From Streptomyces sp. TN58 (GTDB lineage Bacteria > Actinomycetota > Actinomycetes > Streptomycetales > Streptomycetaceae): 64,000 nt of DNA. Position numbers and translations under genes: made by a program. A model generated the notes under the pieces. The model did no database searches. It was not told the origin of the DNA and saw only the letters and a list, made by a program, of their open reading frames with translations. The stretch lies in the NCBI RefSeq assembly GCF_001941845.1, contig NZ_CP018870.1, forward strand, positions 4,470,001 to 4,534,000, written 5' to 3'. Numbering within the stretch: position 1 is the stretch's first letter; the number at the start of each line of letters is the position of its first letter. Shown here one piece after another: positions 9,181 to 19,083 of this stretch.

Positions 9181-9256
9181 GGGCGGCTGCCGTGCCGAGA
9201 GGGCGGCGCCGTCGCGACGAGTACGACGAGTACGACGAGTGCAGGGGGACGGACGG

Positions 9257-10462
9257 ATGAGCGGTACGGAGACGAGTGTGGCGGCGAACCAGGACACCGC
9301 AGGCCCCGCGGACCTGGCGGGAGGCGAGCGGCTGCGGCGGTGGCGGATGGTGCTCGGCGGCGGAGACGCCGACGGGACCGGGCACGCGCTGACCGGGCGG
9401 GACGCGGCGATGGACGCCGCGCTCGGCGCGCTCTACGGCGGAGGCGGCGAACCGGGCGCGCGCAGGGCCTCGGGGGCGGCGCGCTCGGCCGGCCTCGGCG
9501 GCTCCGCGCCGAACGTGGCCCGCTGGCTCGGGGACATCCGCACGTACTTCCCCAGCTCGGTGGTCCAGGTGATGCAGCGCGACGCGATCGAGCGTCTCGG
9601 GCTGTCCGCCCTGCTGCTGGAGCCGGAGATGCTGGAGGCCGTCGAACCGGACGTCCACCTCGTCGGCACCCTGCTCTCCCTGAACAAGGCGATGCCCGAG
9701 ACGACGAAGGAGACGGCGCGGGCCGTGGTCCGCAAGGTGGTCGAGCAGCTGGAGAAGCGGCTCGCGACCCGCACCCGGGCCACCCTCACCGGAGCGCTCG
9801 ACCGCTCCGCCCGCATCAGCCGCCCCCGCCACCGCGACATCGACTGGGACCGCACGATCCGGGCCAACTTGAAGAACTACCTGCCCGAACACGGCACCGT
9901 CGTCCCCGAACGGCTGATCGGATACGGCCGGGCGGCGCAGTCGGTGAAGAAGGAGGTGATCCTCTGCATCGACCAGTCGGGTTCGATGGCGGCCTCCGTC
10001 GTCTACGCCTCCGTCTTCGGTGCCGTCCTCGCCTCCATGCGCTCCATCGCCACCCGCCTGATCGTGTTCGACACCGCCGTCGTCGACCTGACCGACCAGC
10101 TCGACGACCCGGTCGACGTCCTCTTCGGCACCCAGCTGGGCGGCGGCACGGACATCAACCGCGCCCTCGCCTACTGCCAGTCGAAGATCACCCGACCCGC
10201 CGACACGGTCGTCGTCCTCATCAGCGACCTGTACGAGGGCGGCATACGCAACGAGATGCTGAAGCGCGTCGCCGCCATGAAGGGGGCGGGCGTCCAGTTC
10301 GTGACCCTGCTGGCGCTGTCCGACGAAGGGGCCCCGGCCTATGACCGCGAGCACGCCGCTGCCCTCGCCGCGCTCGGCGCGCCGGCCTTCGCCTGCACCC
10401 CCGACCTGTTTCCGGAGGTGATGGCCGCGGCGCTGGAGAAGAGGCCTCTGCCGACCCCCTGA
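9257..10462 (+). CDS. VWA domain protein, MoxR partner
   Basis: A 401-residue protein whose C-terminal half is a von Willebrand A domain with a complete metal-ion-dependent adhesion site: DxSxS at D239-S243 (CIDQSGSMA), a threonine in GGGTDIN and an aspartate in LISDLYEGG. The N-terminal half is helical and charged. Such soluble VWA proteins use the Mg-binding site to grip a client or the ATPase. The ATG at 9257 follows a GGGGGA site; an ATG six codons upstream is less well placed. Three tandem copies of a 9-base unit (GACGAGTAC type) lie just before the gene at 9216-9242. It ends the rightward arm of the module. Confidence 0.92.
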   Translation: MSGTETSVAANQDTAGPADLAGGERLRRWRMVLGGGDADGTGHALTGRDAAMDAALGALYGGGGEPGARRASGAARSAGLGGSAPNVARWLGDIRTYFPSSVVQVMQRDAIERLGLSALLLEPEMLEAVEPDVHLVGTLLSLNKAMPETTKETARAVVRKVVEQLEKRLATRTRATLTGALDRSARISRPRHRDIDWDRTIRANLKNYLPEHGTVVPERLIGYGRAAQSVKKEVILCIDQSGSMAASVVYASVFGAVLASMRSIATRLIVFDTAVVDLTDQLDDPVDVLFGTQLGGGTDINRALAYCQSKITRPADTVVVLISDLYEGGIRNEMLKRVAAMKGAGVQFVTLLALSDEGAPAYDREHAAALAALGAPAFACTPDLFPEVMAAALEKRPLPTP

Positions 10463-10542
10463 CCATCCTCCGACACGCCCGGCGCGGCGCCCCGTGTGAA
10501 TCGGCCGATCGCACGAATTTCCAGTTCAACCGTGAGGTGTTC

Positions 10543-10558
10543 TGTGACAGGTATCACC
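10543..10558. promoter_or_regulatory. CRP/Rex-like palindrome upstream of sucC
   Basis: TGTGA (10543-10547), six bases, then TCACC (10554-10558): one mismatch from the TGTGA-N6-TCACA arrangement bound by CRP-type and Rex-type regulators. It lies about 200 bases before sucC. Which protein binds, if any, cannot be told. Confidence 0.3.
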
Positions 10559-10653
10559 GCTCAGGTGTGATCTGCGATTTAGGGCCGCACGCCCCACGGG
10601 GATAACCTGCCGGACGGACATGCCGCGTCCACGGTCACCGTGTGCGCCTTCCT

Positions 10654-10671
10654 TGTGACAGCGCCGTCACA
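10654..10671. promoter_or_regulatory. Perfect TGTGAC-N6-GTCACA palindrome upstream of sucC
   Basis: An inverted repeat with 6-base arms (TGTGAC at 10654-10659, GTCACA at 10666-10671), about 85 bases before the sucC start. The spacing differs by two bases from the standard CRP/Rex site. The 293-base gap 10463-10755 also holds the site at 10543 and a small CACGGT/ACCGTG palindrome at 10630-10642; no gene is seen in it. Confidence 0.35.
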
Positions 10672-10755
10672 CGTTGCCCTCCGCGGCACGCCCACGCAGA
10701 TAGCAGACAACCGCGAATCACTGCGAATCTTTGAAAAGACAAGGGACGGACGCGC

Positions 10756-11934
10756 GTGGACCTGTTCGAGTACCAGGCGAGGGACCTCTTCGCCAAGCAC
10801 GGTGTACCGGTGCTGGCCGGTGAAGTCATCGACACGCCTGAGGCGGCTCGCGAGGCCACCGAGCGGCTGGGCGGCAAGTCGGTCGTCAAGGCGCAGGTGA
10901 AGGTCGGCGGCCGCGGCAAGGCCGGCGGCGTGAAGCTGGCCGCCACCCCGGACGAGGCCGTCGCCCGCGCGACGGACATCCTGGGCATGGACATCAAGGG
11001 CCACACGGTCCACAAGGTGATGATCGCGGAGACCGCTCCCGAGATCGTCGAGGAGTACTACGTCTCGTACCTCCTCGACCGCACCAACCGCACCTTCCTG
11101 GCCATGGCCTCGGTCGCGGGCGGCATGGACATCGAGCAGGTCGCCGAGGAGACCCCGGAGAAGCTCGCCAAGGTCCCGGTGAACGCCAACGAGGGCGTGA
11201 CCATCGAGAAGGCCCGCGAGATCGTCGAGCTGGCGCAGTTCCCGGCCGAGGTCGCCGAGAAGGTCGCCGAGGTCCTCGTCACCCTGTGGGACACCTTCAT
11301 CGCCGAGGACGCGCTCCTCGTCGAGGTCAACCCGCTCGCGAAGGTCGCCTCCGGCGAGGTCATCGCCCTCGACGGCAAGGTCTCGCTCGACGAGAACGCC
11401 GAATTCCGCCAGCCGGGCCACGAGGAGTTCGTGGACCACGCGGCCGCGAACCCGCTTGAGGCCGCCGCCAAGGAGAAGAACCTCAACTACGTCAAGCTCG
11501 ACGGTGAGGTCGGCATCATCGGCAACGGCGCGGGTCTCGTCATGAGCACCCTGGACGTCGTCGCCTACGCCGGTGAGAACCACGGTGGCGTCAAGCCCGC
11601 CAACTTCCTGGACATCGGCGGTGGCGCCTCCGCCGCCGTCATGGCCAACGGCCTCGAAATCATCCTCGGGGACCCGGACGTCAAGTCCGTCTTCGTCAAC
11701 GTCTTCGGTGGCATCACCGCCTGCGACGAGGTCGCCAACGGCATCGTCCAGGCGCTGGCCCTGCTGGAGGAGAAGGGCGAGGCGGTCACCAAGCCGCTCG
11801 TCGTCCGTCTCGACGGCAACAACGCCGAGCTGGGTCGCAAGATCCTCTCGGACGCCAACCACCCGCTGGTGCAGCGCGTGGACACCATGGACGGCGCGGC
11901 CGACAAGGCCGCCGAGCTCGCGGCTGCGAAGTAA
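10756..11934 (+). CDS. sucC: Succinyl-CoA synthetase (ADP-forming) beta subunit
   Basis: A 392-residue protein aligning end to end with SucC. It begins [19 protein letters not shown], has the ATP-grasp lysine-rich segment ([18 protein letters not shown]), and ends with the CoA-ligase-type half containing [15 protein letters not shown] and [14 protein letters not shown]. With SucD it converts succinyl-CoA, ADP and phosphate to succinate, ATP and CoA in the TCA cycle. GTG start at 10756 with an AGGGACGGA-type site. sucD follows after 21 bases, so the two form an operon, expected for subunits made one to one. Confidence 0.98.
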   Translation: MDLFEYQARDLFAKHGVPVLAGEVIDTPEAAREATERLGGKSVVKAQVKVGGRGKAGGVKLAATPDEAVARATDILGMDIKGHTVHKVMIAETAPEIVEEYYVSYLLDRTNRTFLAMASVAGGMDIEQVAEETPEKLAKVPVNANEGVTIEKAREIVELAQFPAEVAEKVAEVLVTLWDTFIAEDALLVEVNPLAKVASGEVIALDGKVSLDENAEFRQPGHEEFVDHAAANPLEAAAKEKNLNYVKLDGEVGIIGNGAGLVMSTLDVVAYAGENHGGVKPANFLDIGGGASAAVMANGLEIILGDPDVKSVFVNVFGGITACDEVANGIVQALALLEEKGEAVTKPLVVRLDGNNAELGRKILSDANHPLVQRVDTMDGAADKAAELAAAK

Positions 11935-11955
11935 GGGCAGAGGTCACAGACTCAC

Positions 11956-12840
11956 ATGGCTATCTTCCTCAACAAGGACAGCAAGGTCATCGTCCAGGGC
12001 ATGACCGGTGCCACGGGCATGAAGCACACCAAGCTGATGCTGGCTGACGGCACCAACATCGTCGGCGGCGTGAACCCGCGCAAGGCCGGCACCACCGTCG
12101 ACTTCGACGGCACCGAGGTCCCGGTCTTCGGTTCCGTCGCCGAGGCGATGGAGAAGACGGGCGCCAACGTCTCCGTCCTCTTCGTCCCGCCGGCCTTCGC
12201 CAAGGCCGCCGTCGTCGAGGCCATCGACGCCGAGATCCCGCTGGCCGTCGTCATCACCGAGGGCATCGCGGTGCACGACTCCGCCGCCTTCTGGGCGTAC
12301 GCGACCGCCAAGGGCAACAAGACCCGCATCATCGGCCCGAACTGCCCGGGTCTGATCACCCCCGGCCAGTCCAACGCCGGCATCATCCCGGGCGACATCA
12401 CCAAGCCCGGCAAGATCGGTCTGGTGTCGAAGTCCGGCACGCTGACCTACCAGATGATGTACGAGCTGCGCGACATCGGCTTCACCTCCGCCGTCGGCAT
12501 CGGTGGCGACCCGGTCATCGGCACCACGCACATCGACGCCCTGGAGGCCTTCGAGGCCGACCCGGAGACCGAGCTGATCGTCATGATCGGCGAGATCGGC
12601 GGCGACGCCGAGGAGCGTGCGGCGGACTTCATCGCGAAGAACGTCACCAAGCCGGTCGTCGGCTACGTCGCGGGCTTCACCGCCCCCGAGGGCAAGACCA
12701 TGGGCCACGCCGGCGCCATCGTCTCCGGCTCCTCCGGTACCGCGCAGGCCAAGAAGGAGGCCCTTGAGGCCGCCGGCGTCAAGGTCGGCAAGACGCCGAC
12801 CGAGACCGCGAAGCTGGCCCGCGAGATCCTGAACGGCTGA
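11956..12840 (+). CDS. sucD: Succinyl-CoA synthetase alpha subunit
   Basis: A 294-residue SucD. The N-terminal CoA-binding Rossmann-type domain ([14 protein letters not shown]) is followed by the ligase domain with IGPNCPGLI and the phosphohistidine site [14 protein letters not shown], where the histidine carries the phosphoryl group from succinyl phosphate to ADP. It is the second gene of sucCD. A long perfect hairpin lies 21 bases after the stop. Confidence 0.98.
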   Translation: MAIFLNKDSKVIVQGMTGATGMKHTKLMLADGTNIVGGVNPRKAGTTVDFDGTEVPVFGSVAEAMEKTGANVSVLFVPPAFAKAAVVEAIDAEIPLAVVITEGIAVHDSAAFWAYATAKGNKTRIIGPNCPGLITPGQSNAGIIPGDITKPGKIGLVSKSGTLTYQMMYELRDIGFTSAVGIGGDPVIGTTHIDALEAFEADPETELIVMIGEIGGDAEERAADFIAKNVTKPVVGYVAGFTAPEGKTMGHAGAIVSGSSGTAQAKKEALEAAGVKVGKTPTETAKLAREILNG

Positions 12841-12861
12841 TCTCCGGCTTCTCGCGCACAG

Positions 12862-12907
12862 ACGGGCGTGGCCCGCACCTCCTTCCCGGGGTGCGGGCCA
12901 CGCCCGT
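12862..12907. terminator. Strong terminator hairpin after sucCD
   Basis: An 18-base left arm (12862-12879) is exactly complementary to the right arm (12890-12907), with a 10-base loop. It sits between convergent sucD and the XRE/sigma-like gene and may terminate both. Confidence 0.85.
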
Positions 12908-12921
12908 TCGCGTACGCCGCC

Positions 12922-14145
12922 TCAGTCGAGCCGCGGGGCGACGCGCGCCGGACCCGCCTCCGGGTCCGCGCGGAGCTTGTCGTGGAGTTGCCTGCTCCGT
13001 TCGGTGAGCTGCTGCGGACCGCTGAGCGGCGGCACACCCGACACGCTCTCGCCGGGCGCGAGCGGGGGGTCGTACCGGGTGGGGGCCGTCGCCGCCGTGT
13101 AGGCGGTCGCGGCCGTGATCACCGCGGTCAGCCCGAGCGTGGCCCGGGTCCACTGCCGGGTGCGCCGCTCACCGCCGCCGCGGACCGCCGCCGCCGGCCG
13201 CGGGTCGAGGGGGAACGGCGGCCGCAGCGCGGCGAGTCGCTCCCGCAGCGCCGCGGACTGCCTCTCGACCGGTACGTCGGCCAGCTCGGGCACCCGGGCG
13301 GCGAGATCGGCGTGCGCGTTGAGGATGCGGTTGCCGGCGGCGGGGGTGGTGGCCTCCGTCTCGGCGGCGGTGTCCGGCAGGTCGAGGCCGACGCCGTCGT
13401 AGAGCAGGACGGTGCGGCGGTGGACCTTGGGCAGGGCGAGCAGCGCGTCGAGCAGGATCCGGTCGGCGGGATCGGCCGGGGGCCGGTCGTTCCGGCGGTG
13501 GGAGCGCCGGAACCGGTGCCAGGGGGAGAGCGCGTACTCGTACACGATCGTGCGTACCCAGCCCACCGGATCCGGGTCGGTGGCCACCTCGGGCCACTGG
13601 TCCCAGGCGCGGGTGAAGGCCCGGTCCACGGCCTCCAGGGCGAGCGCGCGGCGGCCGGTGAGCAGGTAGGCCTGCCGGGCGAGGGCGGGCGCGGCCAGCT
13701 CGTGGAGCGTGTCGAAGGCCTCGGCCGGATCGACGACGGGACGTACGACGGGCCGGGCGGCCGGCACGGCGGGCACGACCGGCGTGGCAGGCGCGGCGGC
13801 GGCGCTGTCGGCGCTCCCGTCGGAGCCGGCGGGCCCGTCGGGAGCAGCCTGTGCGACGCCCTCCTCCGCCCCGGTTCCGGGCGCGACCGCCACCAGGACC
13901 GGATCGGTGCGCCCCGGCGGCCCGGTCGCGTCCGCCGCCCCGGCCCGTTCGGGGAGGCCGGCCAGGAAGCGCGCGTACGCGTCGCGCTTGCGGCCGCGCG
14001 GGGTGGTGCGCCCGGACTCCCAGGAGCGGACCGTCGCCACGGCGACGCCGACCGCCGTGGCGACCTCATCCAGTGTCAGTTCCGCGGCTTCGCGCAGTCT
14101 TCGGCGCTCGTTCGGGGCGGGCAGGCCCTCGACGCTTCGTGTCAT
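12922..14145 (-). CDS. XRE helix-turn-helix fused to a sigma-factor-like region and a membrane segment
   Basis: A 407-residue protein in three parts. Residues about 10-60 form an XRE-type DNA-binding domain ([21 protein letters not shown]). An Ala/Pro-rich linker follows to about 135. Residues about 140-285 look like ECF sigma regions 2 and 4: an [16 protein letters not shown] segment, [12 protein letters not shown], and [21 protein letters not shown] hydrophobic stretch near 335-355 ([18 protein letters not shown]) may be a transmembrane helix, leaving an outer tail. Such a fusion could be a membrane-tethered regulator, but whether it binds RNA polymerase is unknown. GGGGAGTG precedes the ATG. 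It is divergent from the DUF6350 gene. Confidence 0.85.
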   Translation of the reverse strand: MTRSVEGLPAPNERRRLREAAELTLDEVATAVGVAVATVRSWESGRTTPRGRKRDAYARFLAGLPERAGAADATGPPGRTDPVLVAVAPGTGAEEGVAQAAPDGPAGSDGSADSAAAAPATPVVPAVPAARPVVRPVVDPAEAFDTLHELAAPALARQAYLLTGRRALALEAVDRAFTRAWDQWPEVATDPDPVGWVRTIVYEYALSPWHRFRRSHRRNDRPPADPADRILLDALLALPKVHRRTVLLYDGVGLDLPDTAAETEATTPAAGNRILNAHADLAARVPELADVPVERQSAALRERLAALRPPFPLDPRPAAAVRGGGERRTRQWTRATLGLTAVITAATAYTAATAPTRYDPPLAPGESVSGVPPLSGPQQLTERSRQLHDKLRADPEAGPARVAPRLD

Positions 14146-14171
14146 GCCGCACTCCCCGCGACCCGGCAGCC

Positions 14172-14200
14172 CTGAGCGAAAAAGTACATAAACGTATATT
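14172..14200 (+). promoter_or_regulatory. Probable promoter of the DUF6350 gene
   Basis: CTGAGC (14172-14177) and TATATT (14195-14200) are 17 bases apart in an AT-rich patch that stands out from its surroundings, 65 bases before the DUF6350 start. The opposite strand of this patch may also serve the divergent XRE/sigma-like gene. Confidence 0.4.
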
Positions 14201-14264
14201 GGGCGACACCACGGACATTCGCCTGTTACCCGCCCATAGCGCGTGTCGAAGGCACCATGGCGGG

Positions 14265-15860
14265 GTGACCCAAGTGACCGAACGCGGGACCCGGTTGCCG
14301 GCGGCCCCGCGAGCCGGTGTGCGGCGGCGCTCGCCGGCCGCAGCCGCGTGCGTGGCGGGCGGTGCCGTCGCGGCCGGACTCGGGCTCGGCTTCCTCGCCG
14401 TGCTCGTCATCGTCTTGTGGATCAGCTCCCCCTACCCGGACAGCGGCCCCGGCGGAGCCCTGCACCTCGCCGCCGGGCTGTGGCTGCTCGCGCACGGGAC
14501 CGAACTGGTGAGGTACGAGACGCTTTCCGGCGTCCCGGCACCCGTTGGTGTGACGCCCCTGCTCCTCGTCGCACTGCCCGCCCTGCTCATGCGGCGGGCC
14601 GCCCGGCTGGGCAGTGCCGGCGACGGTGACGACGAGGAGGTGCTGCCCGCGACGGCGGTGTTCTCGGCCGTCCTCTGCGGATACCTCGCCGTCGGGGCGC
14701 TCGCCACGGTGTACGCCGCCGGGGGCCCGATGCCGGCCGACCCGATCAGTGCCGCCTGGCACGTTCCGCTGGTCGCCGTCCCGGCCGCGGCCGGCGGCGT
14801 GTGGGGGGCCAGGGGGCGCCCGCTCGGACCGCTGCCGAACTGGCTGCCGCAGGGCGTACGGAGGGGGTTCGTACGCCCCCGGTACGCGCTGGCACTGCGG
14901 GCGGGCGCGGGCGGGGCCCTGGTACTCCTGGGCGGCGGAGCACTGCTCGTCGGCGCCTCGCTCGCCTGGCACGGGGCGCAGGTCCAGGCCTCGTTCCTGT
15001 CGCTGACCGGGGTGTGGTCGGGCCGGTTCGCGGTCCTGCTGCTCGCACTCGCGCTGATCCCGAACGCCATGGTCTGGGGAGCCTCCTACGCCCTCGGCCC
15101 CGGGTTCGCCCTCGGCGCCGGGGTGACGGCCACCCCGCTCGGCTCGGGGGGCGCACCCGCGCTGCCCCGGTTCCCGCTGCTGGAGGCGCTCCCGGCCGAG
15201 GGTCCGGGCACGCCGCTGACCTGGGCGGCCGCCGGGGTGCCGGTGGTCGCCGGGCTGGCGGTGGGCTGGTTCGCGGTACGCCGGGCGCGCGAGGTCTCGT
15301 ACGGGGAGACCGCGCTGACGGCGGCCCTGGGCGCGGTGGTGTGCGGGCTGGTGATGGCCGGGCTCGCCGCGGCCTCGGCGGGGCCGCTGGGCTCGCGGCG
15401 GCTGGCGGAGTTCGGGCCGGTGTGGTGGGCCACGGGTGCGGCGGCCTTCGCGTGGACGCTGGCGCTGGCCGTGCCGGTGGCGGTGGGCGTGCATGCGTGG
15501 CGATACCGGCCGGCGGCCGGGCCCCGGCCGCGGGTGGGGGCGGGTGCGGGTGCGGCGAGTGCGGATGCAGACGCCGATGTCCCGGGGGACGGGTGGCACG
15601 ACAGCGGGGTGCGGGAGCTTCGGTGGGAGCTGATGCGGAGGGCGTCGGGTGGGCTGGTGCCGGAGATCGTGCCGGTGGCTCCGCCGGTTGGGCCGGGGCC
15701 TGCGCCTGCGCCCGCGCGGCGGGCGGTGACCGTGGTGGCGGGGCTGGATCTGGGGCCGGCCCCGGTTGCCCCGCCCGTTGTGTCCGTTGAGCCCGTGGCT
15801 CCGTCGGTGCCGTCCGTGGTCGGGGTGCGGGTGCTTCCCCGGCGGAAGCCGTCCGGGTGA
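14265..15860 (+). CDS. DUF6350 family multi-spanning membrane protein
   Basis: A 531-residue protein with about nine to ten hydrophobic helices, starting with [18 protein letters not shown] near residues 40-57, and a cytoplasmic-looking C-terminal tail of about 110 residues rich in Pro, Ala and Val. Composition and place before purN match the DUF6350 membrane protein of Streptomyces, sometimes annotated as cell-division protein PerM-like; its role is unknown. Start: GTG at 14265 or GTG at 14274; the second has a good GGGGTGA site five bases upstream and may be the true start. A Streptomyces-type GC-rich repeat follows the gene. Confidence 0.88.
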   Translation: MTQVTERGTRLPAAPRAGVRRRSPAAAACVAGGAVAAGLGLGFLAVLVIVLWISSPYPDSGPGGALHLAAGLWLLAHGTELVRYETLSGVPAPVGVTPLLLVALPALLMRRAARLGSAGDGDDEEVLPATAVFSAVLCGYLAVGALATVYAAGGPMPADPISAAWHVPLVAVPAAAGGVWGARGRPLGPLPNWLPQGVRRGFVRPRYALALRAGAGGALVLLGGGALLVGASLAWHGAQVQASFLSLTGVWSGRFAVLLLALALIPNAMVWGASYALGPGFALGAGVTATPLGSGGAPALPRFPLLEALPAEGPGTPLTWAAAGVPVVAGLAVGWFAVRRAREVSYGETALTAALGAVVCGLVMAGLAAASAGPLGSRRLAEFGPVWWATGAAAFAWTLALAVPVAVGVHAWRYRPAAGPRPRVGAGAGAASADADADVPGDGWHDSGVRELRWELMRRASGGLVPEIVPVAPPVGPGPAPAPARRAVTVVAGLDLGPAPVAPPVVSVEPVAPSVPSVVGVRVLPRRKPSG

Positions 15861-15876
15861 CGGTGCGGCGCCGTTG

Positions 15877-15949
15877 CGGGGGCGCTGCCCCCGGACCCCC
15901 GCGCCTCAAACGCCGGCGGGGCTGAAAGAGCGAACGCCGGCGGGGCTGG
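15877..15949. repeat. Streptomyces intergenic repeat, one and a half copies
   Basis: A copy of the unit found also at 27.7-28.0 and 33.3-33.5 kb: a small hairpin (GGGGGC..GCCCCC), then CCCCGCGCCTCAAACGCC and GGCGGGGCTGA. A shorter copy of its end follows at 15931-15949. It lies between convergent genes. Confidence 0.8.
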
Positions 15950-15963
15950 ATAGGGCGGCGGGG

Positions 15964-16548
15964 CTACTGGCGGACCTTCAGGACTTCGCCGATGACGTTG
16001 TCCGGCAGGAGGGTGTTGCACTGGAGTTCCGCCGACTTGGTGAGGGCGTCGTCGCGGCACACGTAGAAGTCCTTGTAGGCGAGCTGCAAGGCGTACGAGC
16101 TCATCGCCAGCAGGATCGCCAGCGAGGCGGTGACCAGGCCGCTCACCGCCGCCGTGCGCTGGGGGCGGGCCGCCGGGCCGAGGGCGTCCAGGCCCGTCGG
16201 GGCACCCGGCTCGCCGGTGGCCGCCGCCGGCTTGCCGCGCAGCGCGCTGATCCCCCAGTACAGGGCGAGCGCGCCCAGCAGCAGGCCGACCGAGGGGATC
16301 CCGAAGATCCCGAAGAAGAAGCCCCACATGCCCGCCAGCAGCGCGTACCGGGCGCGGCGCTGGATCGGGTCGGTCGGGTCCCAGCGTGCCGGGCCCCGCT
16401 GCCCGCCCGATTCCCCGGGGCCGTTCCCGTCACCGTTGCCGCCGTCACCGCCGCCGCGCGGCTGCCACGGCTGGTCGGGCCGGCCTTCCGGCGGGGCCGC
16501 GAAGGGGTTGTCGTCGGTGGGGGAGTCGGGCTGACGGCGGTCCGGCAT
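15964..16548 (-). CDS. Small membrane protein with two hydrophobic regions
   Basis: A 194-residue protein with a Pro/Gly/Asp-rich N-terminal 70 residues (DNPFAAPPEGRPDQPW), a long hydrophobic hairpin-like region near residues 78-108 (GFFFGIFGIPSVGLLLGALAL) and a second near 135-160. It resembles DUF4190-like membrane proteins in layout, but I cannot assign a family. The ATG at 16548 is chosen because the sequence before it lacks coding character. No clear binding site was seen. It converges with DUF6350 and diverges from purN. Confidence 0.8.
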   Translation of the reverse strand: MPDRRQPDSPTDDNPFAAPPEGRPDQPWQPRGGGDGGNGDGNGPGESGGQRGPARWDPTDPIQRRARYALLAGMWGFFFGIFGIPSVGLLLGALALYWGISALRGKPAAATGEPGAPTGLDALGPAARPQRTAAVSGLVTASLAILLAMSSYALQLAYKDFYVCRDDALTKSAELQCNTLLPDNVIGEVLKVRQ

Positions 16549-16685
16549 CGGGTGTGTTACTTCCCCTGTGTCGTGGACGTCGCGAGGACATCGAGGCGAG
16601 GCAGGCCAGTTTGCGGCTTGTAGGCCAGACGCTACCGCCCGCCCGTCCCCCCGTCCCTCGGGGGCCGTCCGGTGTGCCGGTATCG

Positions 16686-16713
16686 TTGCAGGCGGTCGGC
16701 GGCTTCGTATGGT
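16686..16713 (+). promoter_or_regulatory. purN: Possible promoter of purN-purH
   Basis: TTGCAG (16686-16691) and TATGGT (16708-16713) are 16 bases apart, about 78 bases before the purN ATG, in a region with lower GC than its surroundings. No PurR-type operator was recognised. Confidence 0.35.
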
Positions 16714-16790
16714 TCCCCGTATATCGGTACCCCGAAGTTTCGTATGACCACACAAAGACGAACACCGCAATTCGCGAGAAAGGGCCTCCC

Positions 16791-17414
16791 ATGGCCGCCT
16801 CCCGCCTGGTCGTGCTGGTCTCAGGGTCCGGCACCAACCTCCAGGCCCTCCTCGACGCCATCGACGCCCACCCCGGCGGATCCGAGGGCTTCGGTGCCGA
16901 AGTCGTCGCCGTGGGGGCCGACCGCGCGAACATCGCCGGCCTGGAGCGGGCGGAGAAGGCCGGGATCCCCACCTTCGTCTGCCCGGTGAAGGACTACGCG
17001 AGCCGGGTCGAGTGGGACGCCGCCCTCACCGAGGCGACCGACGCGTACGCGCCGGACCTCGTCGTGTCGGCCGGTTTCATGAAGATCGTGGGCAAGGAGT
17101 TCATCGACCGCTTCGGCGGCCGCTTCGTCAACACCCACCCCGCCCTCCTCCCCGCCTTCCCCGGCGCGCACGGCGTACGGGACGCGCTCGCGTACGGCGC
17201 GAAGGTCACCGGCTGCACGGTCCACTTCGTGGACAGCGGCGTGGACACCGGTCCGATCATCGCCCAGGGTGTGGTCGAGGTCCGGGACGAGGACGACGAA
17301 GCCGCTCTGCACGAGCGCATCAAGGAAGTCGAGCGCAAGCTGCTCGTCGATGTCGTGGGGCGCCTGGCCCGGCACGGCTACCGCATTGAGGGACGAAAGG
17401 TAACAATCCAGTGA
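16791..17414 (+). CDS. purN: Phosphoribosylglycinamide formyltransferase
   Basis: A 207-residue PurN, which transfers a formyl group from 10-formyl-tetrahydrofolate to GAR in purine synthesis. The phosphate-binding loop [10 protein letters not shown] is at residues 11-20; the catalytic trio is N114, H116 ([13 protein letters not shown]) and D152 (DSGVDTGPI), with the same spacing as in the E. coli enzyme. ATG at 16791 after AAAGGG. The stop overlaps the purH start (GTGA), so translation is coupled. Confidence 0.97.
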   Translation: MAASRLVVLVSGSGTNLQALLDAIDAHPGGSEGFGAEVVAVGADRANIAGLERAEKAGIPTFVCPVKDYASRVEWDAALTEATDAYAPDLVVSAGFMKIVGKEFIDRFGGRFVNTHPALLPAFPGAHGVRDALAYGAKVTGCTVHFVDSGVDTGPIIAQGVVEVRDEDDEAALHERIKEVERKLLVDVVGRLARHGYRIEGRKVTIQ

Positions 17415-19006
17415 CCGCCGCAGAGACCGCAGCGAGCAACGACCCGACCACGACCCGGCGGCCGATCCGGCGCGCGCTGATCAGCGTCTACGACAAGACG
17501 GGACTGGAAGAGCTGGCCCGCGGCCTGCACGCGGCGGGCGTCGCGCTCGTCTCCACCGGCTCCACCGCCTCGAAGATCGCCGCCGCCGGTGTGCCCGTCA
17601 CCAAGGTCGAGGAGCTGACCGGCTTCCCCGAGTGCCTGGACGGCCGCGTCAAGACCCTGCACCCGCGCGTGCACGCCGGCATCCTGGCCGACCTGCGCCT
17701 GGAGGACCACCGCAACCAGCTCGCAGAGCTGGGCGTGGAGCCCTTCGACCTCGTCGTCGTCAACCTGTACCCGTTCCAGGCCACCGTCCAGTCGGGTGCC
17801 ACCGCCGACGAGTGCGTCGAGCAGATCGACATCGGCGGGCCCTCGATGGTCCGCGCCGCGGCCAAGAACCACCCGTCGGTCTCCGTGGTCACCAGCCCCG
17901 CGCGCTACGCCGACGTCATCGCCGCGGCCCAGGGCGGCGGCTTCGACCTCACCGCGCGCAAGCGGCTGGCGGCCGAGGCCTTCCAGCACACCGCCGCCTA
18001 CGACGTGGCCGTCGCCTCCTGGTTCACGAACGCCTACGCCCCGGAGGGCGAGGAGGGCGCGCTGCCCGAGTTCCTCGCCGGCGCCTGGGAGCGCAAGTCC
18101 ACCCTGCGCTACGGCGAGAACCCGCACCAGGCCGCCGCCCTCTACACGGACGGGCAGCCGGGCGGGATCGCCAACGCCGAGCAGCTGCACGGCAAGGAGA
18201 TGTCCTTCAACAACTACGTGGACACCGAGGCCGCGCGCCGCGCCGCCTACGACCACGAAGAGCCGTGCGTGGCGATCATCAAGCACGCCAACCCGTGCGG
18301 CATCGCCGTCGGCGCGGACGTCGCCGCCGCCCACCGCAAGGCGCACGCCTGCGACCCGCTGTCGGCGTTCGGCGGTGTCATCGCCGTCAACCGTCCGGTG
18401 ACCGTCGAGCTCGCCGAGCAGGTGGCGGAGATCTTCACCGAGGTCATCGCGGCCCCCGGCTACGAGGACGGCGCGGTGGAGGTCCTGGCGAAGAAGAAGA
18501 ACATCCGCGTCCTGAAGGTCGACGGCACCCCGCACCAGCCGGGTGACCTGAAGCCCGTCTCGGGCGGCGCGCTCCTCCAGCACTCGGACCTCTTCCAGGC
18601 CGAGGGCGACGACCCGGCCAACTGGACCCTGGCGGCCGGCGAGGCCCTGTCCCCGGCCGAGCTCGCGGAGCTGGCCTTCGCGTGGCGGGCCTGCCGGGCC
18701 GTCAAGTCGAACGCCATCCTGCTCGCCAAGGACGGCGCCTCGGTCGGCGTCGGCATGGGCCAGGTCAACCGTGTCGACTCGGCGAAGCTGGCCGTCGAGC
18801 GGGCCGGCGCCGAGCGCGCGCAGGGCTCGTACGCCGCCTCGGACGCCTTCTTCCCCTTCGCGGACGGGCTGGAGATCCTGACGGCAGCGGGCGTCAAGGC
18901 CGTGGTCCAGCCGGGTGGTTCGGTACGTGACGAGCAGGTCGTCGAGGCCGCGCGGAAGGCCGGCGTGACGATGTACTTCACCGGCACGCGGCACTTCTTC
19001 CACTGA
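17411..19006 (+). CDS. purH: Bifunctional AICAR formyltransferase / IMP cyclohydrolase
   Basis: A 531-residue PurH doing the last two steps of IMP synthesis. The N-terminal methylglyoxal-synthase-like cyclohydrolase domain includes [24 protein letters not shown] and the HPRVHAGIL loop. The C-terminal transformylase domain has [10 protein letters not shown], the catalytic KHANPCG and a C-terminal GTRHFFH. Its substrate AICAR is the source of ZTP, the ligand of the riboswitch before glyA in this window. GTG at 17411 overlaps the purN stop. Confidence 0.98.
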   Translation: MTAAETAASNDPTTTRRPIRRALISVYDKTGLEELARGLHAAGVALVSTGSTASKIAAAGVPVTKVEELTGFPECLDGRVKTLHPRVHAGILADLRLEDHRNQLAELGVEPFDLVVVNLYPFQATVQSGATADECVEQIDIGGPSMVRAAAKNHPSVSVVTSPARYADVIAAAQGGGFDLTARKRLAAEAFQHTAAYDVAVASWFTNAYAPEGEEGALPEFLAGAWERKSTLRYGENPHQAAALYTDGQPGGIANAEQLHGKEMSFNNYVDTEAARRAAYDHEEPCVAIIKHANPCGIAVGADVAAAHRKAHACDPLSAFGGVIAVNRPVTVELAEQVAEIFTEVIAAPGYEDGAVEVLAKKKNIRVLKVDGTPHQPGDLKPVSGGALLQHSDLFQAEGDDPANWTLAAGEALSPAELAELAFAWRACRAVKSNAILLAKDGASVGVGMGQVNRVDSAKLAVERAGAERAQGSYAASDAFFPFADGLEILTAAGVKAVVQPGGSVRDEQVVEAARKAGVTMYFTGTRHFFH

Positions 19007-19018
19007 GCCACGGCTCCC

Positions 19019-19067
19019 GCACGGCGAAGGCCGCGACCCGCACTGCGGGTCGCGGCCTTCGCCGTGC
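19019..19067. terminator. Very strong hairpin after purH
   Basis: Left arm 19019-19042 and right arm 19044-19067 are exact complements of 24 bases around a single C, so about 20 pairs can form with a tight loop. It lies between convergent purH and a membrane-protein gene. Confidence 0.85.
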
Positions 19068-19083
19068 GCGTACGGCAGCCGGT

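Noticed and set aside
16386..16790. Long N-terminal extension of purN
   Set aside because: Runs antisense into the membrane-protein gene; PurN homology begins at the ATG at 16791.
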